This document shows, one piece after another, positions 8,427 to 16,982 of a stretch of 64,000 nucleotides of DNA (position 1 is its first letter; every line of letters starts with the position of its first letter). The DNA lies in assembly GCA_051016205.1 (NCBI GenBank), contig CP136534.1, positions 1,178,001-1,242,000 on the forward strand. The letters are read 5' to 3'. The position numbers and the translations under genes were made by a program. Under the pieces are notes generated by a model. That model did no database searches, had not been told where the DNA came from, and saw only the letters and a program-made list of their open reading frames with translations. The stretch is from Acuticoccus sp051016205 (GTDB lineage: Bacteria; Pseudomonadota; Alphaproteobacteria; Rhizobiales; Amorphaceae).

Positions 8427-9197
8427 ATGCACACCGACATGTCCCACAACGCCAACTTCAAGCGCCGCATTGCTGCGGGCGAGTTGTTGCTTGGCGCATT
8501 CATCAAAACGCCTCATCCGATGATCATCGAGATCATGGGGGAGTCGGCCTTCGACTTTCTGATCCTTGATTGCGAACATGCCCCCTTCGACCGGGGCGCC
8601 ATCGACACGGCGATGATTGCAGGTCGCGCCACAGGGTGCCCCTTGCTGGTGCGTGTGCCCCATGGGGACGCTGCCACCATCCTTGGCATTTTGGACGCAG
8701 GGGCTGCAGGGGTGATGGTGCCGCACGTGACGAGCGCTGCCCAGGCCGAGGCGCTGGTGCGCGCCATGCGCTACGGCGTTGGCGGGCGCGGTTTCGCGGG
8801 CACCACGCGCGCTGCCCACTATGGCGGCCGCACCCTCAAACAGCATCTGGCTGCGACGGCCGACGACGTCAGCCTGTTCTGCCAGATCGAAGAGCCTGAA
8901 GGGGTGGAGAACGCCGAGGCCATTGCGGCGGTCGACGGGGTGGACGCCCTTTTCGTCGGCCGTGCGGACTTGGCAGTCGCTTACGGCGAGGAGGACTTTT
9001 TCGCTCCGAAAGCCGCCGAAGGCACACGGCGCTCGCTGGGTGTGAAGGGCGCTGCGACGGGGCTTTATTGCCCGCCGTCGGAGGACGTTGCGCCCTGGCG
9101 GGAGGCCGGCGCGTCCATCCTCGTCATCGGTTCAGAACACACGCTCATGACCACAGGCGCGGCACAGATCGCGGCGCGTCTTCGACCCGCAGCTTGA
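8427..9197 (+). CDS. HpcH/HpaI-family aldolase
   Basis: Metal-dependent class II aldolase, 256 aa, that retro-aldol-cleaves 4-hydroxy-2-oxo acids to pyruvate (or glyoxylate) plus an aldehyde. The residues known from HpaI are present: His in LDCEHAPFDRG, Arg in LLVRVPHGD, the metal-binding Glu in FCQIEEPEGVEN, and Asp in FVGRADLAVAYG. Length matches the family (250-270). A second in-frame ATG (MSHNANF) 12 nt downstream is an alternative start. It follows the TRAP permease by 12 bp and is followed 14 bp later by the HisD-like gene, so it probably acts on a keto-acid produced from the imported substrate. The precise substrate cannot be read from sequence. Confidence 0.88.
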   Translation: MHTDMSHNANFKRRIAAGELLLGAFIKTPHPMIIEIMGESAFDFLILDCEHAPFDRGAIDTAMIAGRATGCPLLVRVPHGDAATILGILDAGAAGVMVPHVTSAAQAEALVRAMRYGVGGRGFAGTTRAAHYGGRTLKQHLAATADDVSLFCQIEEPEGVENAEAIAAVDGVDALFVGRADLAVAYGEEDFFAPKAAEGTRRSLGVKGAATGLYCPPSEDVAPWREAGASILVIGSEHTLMTTGAAQIAARLRPAA

Positions 9198-9211
9198 ACT
9201 GGAGGCCATCC

Positions 9212-10519
9212 ATGATCACCCATCTGAAAACCGGCAAGCCCGAGGCGGAGCGCGGCGAGGACGATCAGAAGGTTCGCGCGGTCGTCGAGACAACGCTGAA
9301 GGACATCGAGGCCAACGGCGATGCGGCCGTGAGGGCGCTGAGCGAAAAGTTCGACAACTATTCGCCCGCCTCGTTCCGCCTGTCGGAGTCGGATATCGAG
9401 GCGCTGATCTCCCGCGTTGAGGCGCGCGATATGGCGGACATCAAGTTCGCCCAGGAGCAGGTGCGCACGTTTGCCCAGGCGCAGAGGGACTCCATGCTCG
9501 ACGTGGAGGTGGAGACGATGCCTGGCGTCATCCTCGGCCATCGCAACATCCCCGTGCAGTCGGTGGGCTGTTATGTGCCTGGCGGCAAGTTTCCGATGGT
9601 GGCGTCGGCCCACATGTCGGTGCTGACGGCGTCTGTGGCAGGCGTGCCGCGGATTGCGGCGGCAACACCCCCCTTTAAGGGCGAGCCCAACCCTGCTGTC
9701 ATTGCCGCGATGCACCTTGGCGGGGCGCACGAGATTTATGTGCTCGGCGGTATTCAAGCCGTCGGTGCGCTGGCGCTGGGGACTGAGACCATCGATCCGG
9801 TCCACATGCTTGTGGGGCCCGGCAATGCGTTTGTTGCCGAAGCCAAGCGCCAGTTGTTCGGCCGTGTGGGGATCGACCTTTTTGCTGGCCCCACAGAAAC
9901 CCTCATCATTGCCGATGAGACGGTGGATGCTGAGATGTGTGCCACCGACCTTCTGGGGCAGGCCGAGCATGGCTACAACTCGCCCGCCGTCCTCGTCACC
10001 AACTCGCGCAAGCTTGCTGATGAGACGATGGCTGAGGTGGATCGGCTCCTCGCGATCCTTCCCACAGCGGATACGGCTGCCGCGAGCTGGCGCGACTATG
10101 GCGAGGTCATCGTCTGCGACACCTACGAGGAGATGCTTGCCGTTGCCGACGACATTGCCTCAGAGCACGTCCAGGTCATGACAGACCGTGACGACTGGTT
10201 CCTGGACAACATGACCTGCTACGGCGCGCTTTTCCTGGGTGCGCGCACCAATGTTGCCAACGGCGACAAAGTGATCGGCACCAACCACACCCTCCCGACA
10301 AAGAAAGCGGGCCGGTACACGGGCGGCCTTTGGGTGGGCAAGTACCTGAAGACCCACTCGTACCAGAAAATCCTGACCGATGAGGCGGCCGCGGCCATGG
10401 GCGCGTACTGCTCACGTCTTTGCCTGCTGGAAGGCTTTGTGGGCCATGCCGAGCAGGCCAATGTCAGGGTGCGCCGGTATGGTCGCCAGAACGTGCCCTA
10501 CGGTGCGGCGGCCGCGTAA
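9212..10519 (+). CDS. HisD-family NAD-dependent dehydrogenase (not histidine biosynthesis)
   Basis: A 435-aa zinc enzyme of the histidinol dehydrogenase family, which oxidises a primary alcohol through an aldehyde to an acid with two NAD. The metal ligands of HisD are recognisable: Gln and His in GQAEHGYNSP, Asp in GDKVIGTNHTLPT, and His in LLEGFVGHAEQ. The catalytic Glu-His pair is SEHVQVM. Context is a TAXI-TRAP transporter and an aldolase, with no his genes, so a catabolic role like that of HpsN (DHPS 3-dehydrogenase) is likelier than histidine synthesis. It resembles the other HisD paralogue at 59523 in motifs, but differs around the active site (IGTNHT versus ASGTNHV). It ends 23 bp before a convergent gene. 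Confidence 0.85.
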   Translation: MITHLKTGKPEAERGEDDQKVRAVVETTLKDIEANGDAAVRALSEKFDNYSPASFRLSESDIEALISRVEARDMADIKFAQEQVRTFAQAQRDSMLDVEVETMPGVILGHRNIPVQSVGCYVPGGKFPMVASAHMSVLTASVAGVPRIAAATPPFKGEPNPAVIAAMHLGGAHEIYVLGGIQAVGALALGTETIDPVHMLVGPGNAFVAEAKRQLFGRVGIDLFAGPTETLIIADETVDAEMCATDLLGQAEHGYNSPAVLVTNSRKLADETMAEVDRLLAILPTADTAAASWRDYGEVIVCDTYEEMLAVADDIASEHVQVMTDRDDWFLDNMTCYGALFLGARTNVANGDKVIGTNHTLPTKKAGRYTGGLWVGKYLKTHSYQKILTDEAAAAMGAYCSRLCLLEGFVGHAEQANVRVRRYGRQNVPYGAAAA

Positions 10520-10542
10520 AGCCCTGGCCGGAGAGGGCCCGG

Positions 10543-13224
10543 TCAGAGCTTCAGCGTCAAGACGGTGACGCCTGGGTCCTCCAAATCGGGCTTTGAGACA
10601 AAGCCGACGGAGCCGCACAGGCGCAACATGGCGGTGTTGTCGGCAAGGACAGGGCCTTCCAGAACGCTAAGGCCCTCACCCCGTGCATAATCCACAAGCG
10701 TGGTGAGGAGGGCGCGGCCAATGCCTGCGCCCTGTCTGTCACTGCGCACCAGAATGGCGAACTCTGCCCGCTGGCCATCGGGGTCGGCGTGAAGGCGCGA
10801 CACGCCCAAAAGTGCGCCATCGGCAGGGTCGAGCGCCACGAAGGCCATGGCGCGGGCATAATCGATCTGGGTGAAGCGCGTAATCTGATCATGGTCGAAG
10901 TTGGAAAAGGCGCCGAAGAAGCGTCGTCGTACGTCGGCTGCGGTGATGCGCGCCAGGAAGGCGGGGTAAAGCACCTCGTCCTGGGGTTTGATGGGGCGGA
11001 TGTCGATTGTGCCGCCCGAGATCTCGGCGCTCGTTGCAAGGCTTGACGGGTAGGGGCGGATGGCAAAGCGTGGGTTGCCTCCGGGCGCCACGGATGGGGC
11101 CGACACCACACGCACCCGCGCATCCAGTGCGATGGCCCCGCTGGGGTCGCTCAGAAGCGGATTGATGTCGAGTTCGTGGATCTGCGGGAAGTCCGACGCC
11201 AGATAAGAGAGGCGAACGAGGGCGCCCTCAAGCGCGTGGAAGTCCACCGCAGGCTTGTCGCGATAGCCGCGTAAGAGCGCGCCGATGCGGGTGGCATGGA
11301 TGAGGTCTGCGGCCAGCATCCTGTCGAGCGGCGGCAGGCCGAGCGCCTTGTCCGACACCACCTCCACGGCCGTTCCCCCTGCGCCGAACAAGATGACGGG
11401 GCCGAAAATCGGATCGTCCGCAAGGCCGAGGATCAACTCATGGGCGTCGCGCCGGCGGATCATCGGCTGCACCACCACGCCATCGATCCGCGCGTCCGGG
11501 CGAAGGCGGGTTGCCTCCTCCATCATGGCGTTGCTCGCCTGGCGGACCTCGTGGGGGCTTGCAAGGTTGAGGCGCACACCACCAACGTCCGATTTGTGGG
11601 TGATGTGCGGCGACAAGATCTTCACGGCCACACCATCGGCCGCATGGGGACCGCGCAGGAACTGGCGGGCAATGTCGGCGGCTTTGTGCGGCGTGCGGGC
11701 GACCTGTGACGGCACGGTCATGATGCCGTAGGCGGTGAGGACGGCTTTGGCCTCCACCTCCGTCAACAGCGTGCGGCCTTCCTCAACGGCACCTTGAATG
11801 AGGGCGCGCACTCTCTCTCTGTCCGGCGCGAACCCTTCTGCCTCGGCCGGGGGCACGCGGGTGGATTGGCTCTGGGCCTTGCGGTGGCGCACAAGGTGGT
11901 TGAAGGCGGCCACGGCTTCACTGGGGTTGGTGAAGGTGGGGATGGCCGCGTCCTCAAAAAGCTCTGCCCCTTCTGCGGCCGCCACACCGCCGAGCCATGC
12001 GGCAAGGAGGGGCTTTTTGCGGTTGTGCCAGGCCGACACGCGCGAGACGACGGCCTTCGCCGCCTCCTTGGAGGAGGCGAGGCCTGTGGGGCAGTTCATC
12101 ACCAAGATGGCGTCGAGACCGTCGTCGGCGAAGAGGATGTCGAGCGCGGCCTCGTAGCGTTCAGGCCCTGCATCGCCGATGATGTCGATGGGGTTGGCCT
12201 TGGACCAATTGGCGGGCAGCACCTCGCCAAGGGCTGCAAGGGTTTTGTCCGACAGCGTGCCGAGTGTGGCATCGGTTTGCGCAAGGGAGTCCACCGCCAG
12301 AACGCCCGCGCCGCCACCGTTGGTGAGGATGGCAAGCCTGTCCGACGCCAAAGGTGTCAGGCGGGCAAGGGTCTGCGCGGCGCCGAAAAGGTCCGACAGA
12401 TTGTCCACCCGCAACAGGCCTGCGCGGGCAAAGGCAGCGTCGTAGACAGCGTCCACTCCCGCAAGGGCACCTGTGTGGGAGGCGGCAGCTCGCGAGGCGG
12501 TTTCCGACCGGCCGGCTTTGACGACGATCACCGGTTTTGCCCGCGCTGCAAGTCTGCCTGCGGACAGGAATTTCCGCGCGTCGGTGACCTGCTCCAGGTA
12601 CATCAAGATGGCGTGGGTCTTCGGGTCGCCGGCTAGGTGATCCAGAAGGTCGCCTGTGTCGACGTCTGCCATTTCGCCAAGGGATGCGACAACGGAAAAG
12701 CCGATGCCGCGTTCTTCGGCCCAGTCGATCATGGCGGTAACGATGGCGCCTGATTGGGACAGGAGGGCCAAGTTCCCCGGCCGCGCCGTGAGGTGGGAGA
12801 AGCTGGCGTCAAGCCCTATGGGGGGCACCTGGAGGCCAAGGCAGTTGGGCCCCAGGATGCGCATCAGCGTGGGGCGGGCGGCCTCCAGCATGGCGATCTT
12901 CTGTGCCTGGTCCAAACCTGCAGTGATGACGACGGCGGCCCGCGTTCCCTTCCGCCCAAGCTGTGTGATGATGCCTGGAATCGTGGCGGGCGGGGTTGCG
13001 ATGACGGCAAGGTCCGGCGCTTGGTCAAGCTCCTCAACGCTCGGCACCGCGGGTCGCCCTGCAATGGTTTTGTGCTTGGGGTTGACGAGGTGGATGGGAC
13101 CGCTGAAGCCAGCCGTCGTCAGCCGATCCACCACCACCTTGCCCACCGAGCCGTCACGGTCGCTGGCGCCGATCAAAGCGACGCTGCCCGGGTCGAGCAG
13201 CGCATCGAGGTTGCGAATGGTCAT
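10543..13224 (-). CDS. ADP-forming acyl-CoA synthetase / GNAT acetyltransferase fusion (Pat-like)
   Basis: An 893-aa multidomain protein. The N-terminal half is the NDP-forming acyl-CoA synthetase fold: CoA-binding Rossmann start (DPGSVALIGASDRDGSVGKVV, residues 10-30), a ligase segment with SHTGALAG (the position of the phospho-His loop), and an ATP-grasp part (LSPHITHKSDVGGVRL). The C-terminal 150 residues form a GNAT domain (AEFAILVRSDRQGAGIGRALL). This order is that of protein lysine acetyltransferase Pat (YfiQ, 886 aa), which acetylates acetyl-CoA synthetase, although members of the family differ in whether the synthetase half is active. Start: ATG at 13224, ahead of the CoA-binding domain; a 19-residue longer frame looks unrelated. 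It is convergent with the HisD-like gene. Confidence 0.88.
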   Translation of the reverse strand: MTIRNLDALLDPGSVALIGASDRDGSVGKVVVDRLTTAGFSGPIHLVNPKHKTIAGRPAVPSVEELDQAPDLAVIATPPATIPGIITQLGRKGTRAAVVITAGLDQAQKIAMLEAARPTLMRILGPNCLGLQVPPIGLDASFSHLTARPGNLALLSQSGAIVTAMIDWAEERGIGFSVVASLGEMADVDTGDLLDHLAGDPKTHAILMYLEQVTDARKFLSAGRLAARAKPVIVVKAGRSETASRAAASHTGALAGVDAVYDAAFARAGLLRVDNLSDLFGAAQTLARLTPLASDRLAILTNGGGAGVLAVDSLAQTDATLGTLSDKTLAALGEVLPANWSKANPIDIIGDAGPERYEAALDILFADDGLDAILVMNCPTGLASSKEAAKAVVSRVSAWHNRKKPLLAAWLGGVAAAEGAELFEDAAIPTFTNPSEAVAAFNHLVRHRKAQSQSTRVPPAEAEGFAPDRERVRALIQGAVEEGRTLLTEVEAKAVLTAYGIMTVPSQVARTPHKAADIARQFLRGPHAADGVAVKILSPHITHKSDVGGVRLNLASPHEVRQASNAMMEEATRLRPDARIDGVVVQPMIRRRDAHELILGLADDPIFGPVILFGAGGTAVEVVSDKALGLPPLDRMLAADLIHATRIGALLRGYRDKPAVDFHALEGALVRLSYLASDFPQIHELDINPLLSDPSGAIALDARVRVVSAPSVAPGGNPRFAIRPYPSSLATSAEISGGTIDIRPIKPQDEVLYPAFLARITAADVRRRFFGAFSNFDHDQITRFTQIDYARAMAFVALDPADGALLGVSRLHADPDGQRAEFAILVRSDRQGAGIGRALLTTLVDYARGEGLSVLEGPVLADNTAMLRLCGSVGFVSKPDLEDPGVTVLTLKL

Positions 13225-13268
13225 GACGGCCCAAATGGCTGGTGAGGGACGGTGCCCTCTTTCACGAT

Positions 13269-13297
13269 GGGCGCGCAACATCTAGCCGCGCGCGCCC
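13269..13297 (-). terminator. GC-rich hairpin downstream of msrA
   Basis: GGGCGCGC (13269-13276) pairs exactly with GCGCGCCC (13290-13297) around a 13-nt loop. It lies 33 bp past the msrA stop, ahead of the next minus-strand gene. No T run follows on the minus strand, so it could be a weak terminator or simply an RNA-stabilising stem. Confidence 0.35.
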
Positions 13298-13329
13298 GAC
13301 CGGCTTTGACAATGGGCAATCAGCGCCCG

Positions 13330-13989
13330 TCAGGCGGACTGGGATGCGCCTACCGGGCAGCTAACGCCCGTTCCCCCGAGCCCGCAATATCCGTGCGGCA
13401 CCTTGTGGAGATACTGCTGATGATCCGCCTCGGCGTAGTAGAACGGCCTGTCGCCTTCGATGGTGGTGGTGATGGGGCCATAGCCAGCGCTTTTAAGGTC
13501 GGCCTCGAAGGCGGTCTTGATGCGCGTTGCCTCCTCGCGATGGGCCTGTGACTCGACGAAGATCGCCGAGCGGTACTGTGTGCCCACATCATTGCCTTGG
13601 CGCATGCCTTGGGTGGGGTCGTGGCCCTCGAAGAAGGCGCGGCACAGGGCGGCGAAGGTGACGCACGCGGGGTCGTACACCACCAGCACGCCTTCGGTGT
13701 GGCCTGTCTTGCCAGAACACACTTCGCGATAGGTGGGGTTGGGGGTCGCGCCGCCGATATAGCCGACGGCGGTGACGGCAACACCGTCCATCTGCCAGAA
13801 GATGCGTTCAGCGCCCCAGAAGCAGCCCATGGCGAAGACAGCCGTCTCCATGCCGGGCCAGGGGCCTTTGAGGGGGGCACCATTGACCGCATGGTTGGTG
13901 GCCGTCGGAATTGCCTCCTCACGCCCTGGGAGGGCTTGTTCTTCGGTGGGCAAACGCGAAGATTTGCTGAAGCGTTGCAGGAAGTTCAT
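13330..13989 (-). CDS. msrA: peptide methionine sulfoxide reductase A
   Basis: Reduces methionine-S-sulfoxide in proteins and free amino acid, using a catalytic cysteine. The GCFWG motif holds this Cys near residue 55 (AMGCFWGAERIFW), and the family blocks GYIGGATPNPTY, EVCSGKTGHTEGV and GNDVGTQYRSAIF follow. The C-terminal GYCGLGGTGVSCPVG carries likely recycling cysteines. Length is 219 aa; there is a roughly 45-residue N-terminal extension ahead of the catalytic domain, seen in many alphaproteobacterial MsrA proteins and not obviously a signal peptide. It stands alone on the minus strand, between the Pat-like gene and a small membrane protein gene. Confidence 0.95.
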   Translation of the reverse strand: MNFLQRFSKSSRLPTEEQALPGREEAIPTATNHAVNGAPLKGPWPGMETAVFAMGCFWGAERIFWQMDGVAVTAVGYIGGATPNPTYREVCSGKTGHTEGVLVVYDPACVTFAALCRAFFEGHDPTQGMRQGNDVGTQYRSAIFVESQAHREEATRIKTAFEADLKSAGYGPITTTIEGDRPFYYAEADHQQYLHKVPHGYCGLGGTGVSCPVGASQSA

Positions 13990-14089
13990 GGGGTGTCTCC
14001 TCCATCAGGCCCGCCGCGGCGAAGGGCCATCCCACACATAGGCACTTCTGCGGCAAATCGCAGGTGGTGCCGCGGGCGATAAGGTCGCG

Positions 14090-14413
14090 TCAGCGCGGAC
14101 GGTAGATGAGCTGCGCGATCAACAGCGTGATGGTGGCGAGGATGAACAAGGAAAGCCAGCCCGGCAGACCGAGGAGCGTTTGGATCACCGGGTCCCACAG
14201 TTTGGGGTGAACGCCCCTTTGGATTGCCGCCTGCGCCAGATTGAGGCTGTCGGCGGACAGGCGAAACCACAACTCGCCAAGGGGGGTGAGCACCAGCCGA
14301 TCCTGCGAGACCGATTGAAACAGGTCATGAAAGCCCGCGCCAAACGCTGCCAGAACGAAGACATAGCCTGCCAGGCGAAAGGGCGTTGAGATCAGCCAAA
14401 GGAGGGTCGACAT
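14090..14413 (-). CDS. small hypothetical membrane protein
   Basis: A 107-aa protein I do not recognise. The start at 14413 gives MSTLLWLISTPFRLAGYVFVL, with one hydrophobic segment at about residues 5-30. A second lies at the C-terminus (GWLSLFILATITLLIAQLIY) just before the basic end YRPR. The central part (SADSLNLAQAAIQRGVHPKLW) is polar and probably faces the periplasm or cytoplasm as a loop. An upstream extension of the frame runs antisense through the tRNA-Ser gene and is not real coding sequence. It is the last core-like gene before the island. Function unknown. Confidence 0.6.
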   Translation of the reverse strand: MSTLLWLISTPFRLAGYVFVLAAFGAGFHDLFQSVSQDRLVLTPLGELWFRLSADSLNLAQAAIQRGVHPKLWDPVIQTLLGLPGWLSLFILATITLLIAQLIYRPR

Positions 14414-14513
14414 GGGTTTGGTCCTGTTGCGTTGCCTTGATCGCATTGAAGCGCACACAAGGTCCAATCGGGACTTAACGCAGCCGCGATGCTCTGCTAA
14501 GGGGTCCTTCGCC

Positions 14514-14603
14514 GGAGAGGTGGCCGAGTGGTTGAAGGCGCACGCCTGGAAAGTGTGTAGGCGGGAAACCGTCTCGAGGGTTCGAATCCCTCTCTCTCCG
14601 CCA
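14514..14603 (+). tRNA. tRNA-Ser, anticodon GGA
   Basis: The acceptor strand GGAGAGG (14514-14520) pairs with TCTCTCC before the discriminator G and an encoded CCA. The anticodon stem CACGC/GTGTG encloses a 7-nt loop with GGA. A long variable arm follows, and the T-arm is GAGGG-TTCGAAT-CCCTC. The 90-nt length and the variable arm are typical of serine tRNA. A broken integrase gene starts 125 bp beyond its 3' end, so it is probably the attachment site of the island. Confidence 0.95.
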
Positions 14604-14728
14604 GTGACCCATTCCACATCAGTCTTTCCCCATCCATACTCGCCTAGGAGTCCTGGGCATTTTTGAGCTCGGATGGCTTCTATTGATCCAAGGGCATCCT
14701 GTGTTTTCCACCCAGTAGGTGGGAAAGA

Positions 14729-15019
14729 GTGGGCCAGATCCTCAATCGGTTGACCGAAAATGGCCCAAGGACCATGGGCCCAGGGCGCAATGCAGATGGT
14801 GGTAGCCTTTACCTGTATGTCAGCCAGTCAGGTTCCCGCTCATGGGTCTTCCGATGGAAGGTTGATGGGCGGCGTCGGGAAATGGGGCTTGGGCCAATTG
14901 CGGCTGTGTCGCTGGCGGCCGCTCGCAAGGCTGCCGAGGCACACCGCTCCACCGTGGCAACAGGGGGTGATGCCCTTGCGGAAAAGCGCAAGAACGCTGA
15001 ACCAACGTTCGGTGAAGTG
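14729..15019 (+). pseudogene. P4-type tyrosine integrase, N-terminal fragment
   Basis: The first ~97 codons encode the arm-DNA-binding domain (DUF4102) of prophage/island integrases: GPGRNADGGSLYLYVSQSGSRSW, FRWKVDGRRREMGLG, and LAAARKAAEAHRS, ending in PTFGEV. A GTG at 14729 starts the frame. After codon ~97 the sequence stops resembling an integrase and becomes the end of an IS3-family element; the core-binding and catalytic domains (R-H-R-Y residues) are missing. The gene lies immediately after tRNA-Ser in the same direction, as integrases of tRNA-borne islands do. The island therefore cannot excise by itself. Confidence 0.8.
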
Positions 15020-15337
15020 TTGGTTTTTGCACCAGCGGTAGGCTGGCGGGCGGAGCCGGCCAGGCGGGTGGCAGGAACACCGTCGTCTCGGGAGCCGGAG
15101 CCTGGTAGCCGGTTGAGCTGTGCGGGCGCATGCCGTTAAAGAGGCGATGTCAGCTCTCGATCACCGCGCGGGCTTCGCGGAGCGTGTAGAAGATCTCGCC
15201 GTCGAGGAGTTCATCGCGCATTCGGGCGTTGAAGCTCTCGATAGTGCCATTCTCCCGTAGGCTTCCCGGGGTGACATATGAGGTGCTGGCCCCCACCCCA
15301 TGGATCCACTGGACCGCCTTGGCGACGAATTCGGGGC
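15020..15337 (-). pseudogene. IS3-family transposase OrfB, C-terminal half (split)
   Basis: Minus-strand reading gives the end of an rve-type transposase: GPEFVAKAVQWIHG, SLRENGTIESFNARMRDELL (with the catalytic Glu), then MRPHSSTGYQAPAPETTV. A TGA at 15150-15152 replaces the tryptophan expected after VIES, so the gene is dead. The other half lies at 16986-17190, separated by the IS1111-type element. Its end abuts the integrase fragment, so this IS3 copy probably destroyed the integrase. Confidence 0.8.
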
Positions 15338-15445
15338 CGTAGCATATGGGGAAGGTGTGAGCTGAGACGGCTCGTTGGAGTGCGCTGACCGTCAAGGTGA
15401 AGAGCGCGCTCCGGCGAGGCGTCGTCGGCAAGGCGGTAAGGTTTC

Positions 15446-15480
15446 GCTCCGTTGATGGGCGCTCCACTGGTTAACGGAGC
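15446..15480 (+). repeat. inverted repeat just upstream of the IS110-type transposase
   Basis: GCTCCGTT (15446-15453) and AACGGAGC (15473-15480) are exact inverses with a 19-nt loop, inside the left non-coding end. It could be part of a guide RNA, a recombinase site, or a stem shielding the start codon from read-through transcripts. Confidence 0.45.
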
Positions 15481-15488
15481 GCACGCAG

Positions 15489-16781
15489 ATGCCCCTGAAC
15501 TCGCCTTCGACCCGCGGCGCCGTGCTGGTCGCCATCGACATCGCCAAACGCCGCAACGAGGTCCTCATCGCGTTTCCTGGCGCGGCCAAACGCAAGCGGC
15601 TGACGGTCCTGAACACGCGTGAGGAACACGATCGTTTCATCGCCTATTTGATCGGCCTCGACCGACCAGTGATCGCCGCCTTCGAGGCGACCGGCAACTA
15701 TCATCCACCGATCGCATGGCGCCTTGTCGAGGCCGGCATCAGTGTGCACCTCATCTCTTCGCTGGCGCTCGCACGGACCCGAGAGGCGCTTCACAACGGA
15801 TGGGACAAGAACGACCCGAAGGACGCGCAGGTCATGCTCCACATGATCGAAGTCGGCGCGACCCAGGTCTTCCACGACCCACTCGCGCACGGCATCAAAG
15901 ACATCCAGGAGCTGTCGAAAACGCACGACATGATCTCGCGCGCAAAGACCGAGCTCTGGCATCGTCTGCTCACTCACTATCTGCCGCTTTATTTCCCGGA
16001 GGCCGAACGCTTCCGCGGCGGTGCGAGGAGCGATTGGTTCCTGGCACTCCTGGAGGCGTTTCCCACGCCGGCCTCGATCACTGCGCTCGACCACCAAGCG
16101 TTCGTCGCAGCCGCTTGGGGCGTTGTGGGGCGCAAGGTCACGAAAGAGCGTTTTCTGTCCGACGTTTACAAGACAGCCCAGAGTTCTATCGCGCTACCGA
16201 TCCCGCCGAGTTCCGAAGCGATCACGATGTTTAAGATGGTGCTGGCAGAAGGCCGAAGCCTCATCCACCAGCGCGACATCATCGAACGACGGGCCGACGT
16301 GCTGCTGTCACAGAATGCAGACTATCGAAGGCTCAAGACCGTCCCGGGCGTCGGCCCGATCAACGCGCTGACCGTTCTCGCCGAGGCGGGCGATCTTCTC
16401 CGCTTCCGGCATCACCGTCAGTTCTTAAAATTCTGCGGGCTCGACCTTGCGACCCACCAGTCCGGCCAGTTCCGCGGCCAGACCAAAATCGCCAAGTCCG
16501 GCAACGCGCGTCTGCGCCGGACCTTTTGGATGGCCGGCCAGGTCGCCATAAGGCAACGCGTGAACAGCTTTAGGTCCAAATACGAGCGCTACGTCGCGCG
16601 CGATCGGGACAACGCCGATCTGAAGCGAAAAGCGCTCGCAGCAATCGCCGCCAAGATGGCCCGCGTCACCCATGCGGTCATCGTCAGCGGTGAAGACGTT
16701 TCCCCGTTCTTCGATCGGGCGATGCCAGGCGGAAGAACCCGTCTCTGTAGGGCCGTGGAGGCGCCCCGCGCGACCTCGTAG
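15489..16781 (+). CDS. IS110/IS1111-family transposase (DEDD recombinase)
   Basis: A 430-aa recombinase that probably moves the element as a circle with target choice guided by a non-coding RNA, as shown for IS110 relatives. The N-terminal RuvC-like DEDD domain shows Asp in VAIDIAKRRNEV, Glu in AAFEATGNYH, and the Asp pair in NDPKDAQVMLHM. The C-terminal Transposase_20 domain has LKTVPGVGPINALTVLAEAG and KFCGLDLATHQSGQ, ending with SGNARLRRTFWMA, which carries the serine-bearing region. Length and order are complete and no frame break is seen, so the element may still be active. It starts at the ATG at 15489, 8 bp after an inverted repeat (15446-15480). Confidence 0.93.
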   Translation: MPLNSPSTRGAVLVAIDIAKRRNEVLIAFPGAAKRKRLTVLNTREEHDRFIAYLIGLDRPVIAAFEATGNYHPPIAWRLVEAGISVHLISSLALARTREALHNGWDKNDPKDAQVMLHMIEVGATQVFHDPLAHGIKDIQELSKTHDMISRAKTELWHRLLTHYLPLYFPEAERFRGGARSDWFLALLEAFPTPASITALDHQAFVAAAWGVVGRKVTKERFLSDVYKTAQSSIALPIPPSSEAITMFKMVLAEGRSLIHQRDIIERRADVLLSQNADYRRLKTVPGVGPINALTVLAEAGDLLRFRHHRQFLKFCGLDLATHQSGQFRGQTKIAKSGNARLRRTFWMAGQVAIRQRVNSFRSKYERYVARDRDNADLKRKALAAIAAKMARVTHAVIVSGEDVSPFFDRAMPGGRTRLCRAVEAPRATS

Positions 16782-16982
16782 ATAATGTTCGGGTCTTCCG
16801 CTTGGATCCGCATCTCGTCTTGAGAACGGTTAAGGCCGCGCGCCGCGCGGACCTTGTATTGGCTATGGTCGAGAGCGCCATCCGTTGACTGCGGAAGCCG
16901 CTTGGTGGATCTTCAAACCGCTGGCGCTCGTCAACGGACGGGACCTTTTGCCCTGATCCTCGCTACGCTTCCCCACATAGAA
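16782..16982 (+). ncRNA. candidate guide (bridge/seek) RNA region of the IS1111-type element
   Basis: IS1111-group elements carry their guide RNA in the right non-coding end. This 201-bp end is longer than the left one and contains a strong stem: CCGCGCG (16836-16842) against CGCGCGG (16844-16850), extended by AAGG and CCTT. No sequence family was tested; the call rests on the subgroup assignment and structure potential. Confidence 0.35.

Noticed and set aside
9212..10519. Histidinol dehydrogenase of histidine biosynthesis
   Set aside because: The operon contains a TRAP transporter and an aldolase and no his genes; a catabolic HisD paralogue fits better.
14414..14617. Longer start for the small membrane protein, extending across the tRNA
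   Set aside because: The extension is antisense to tRNA-Ser and gives no family-like sequence.
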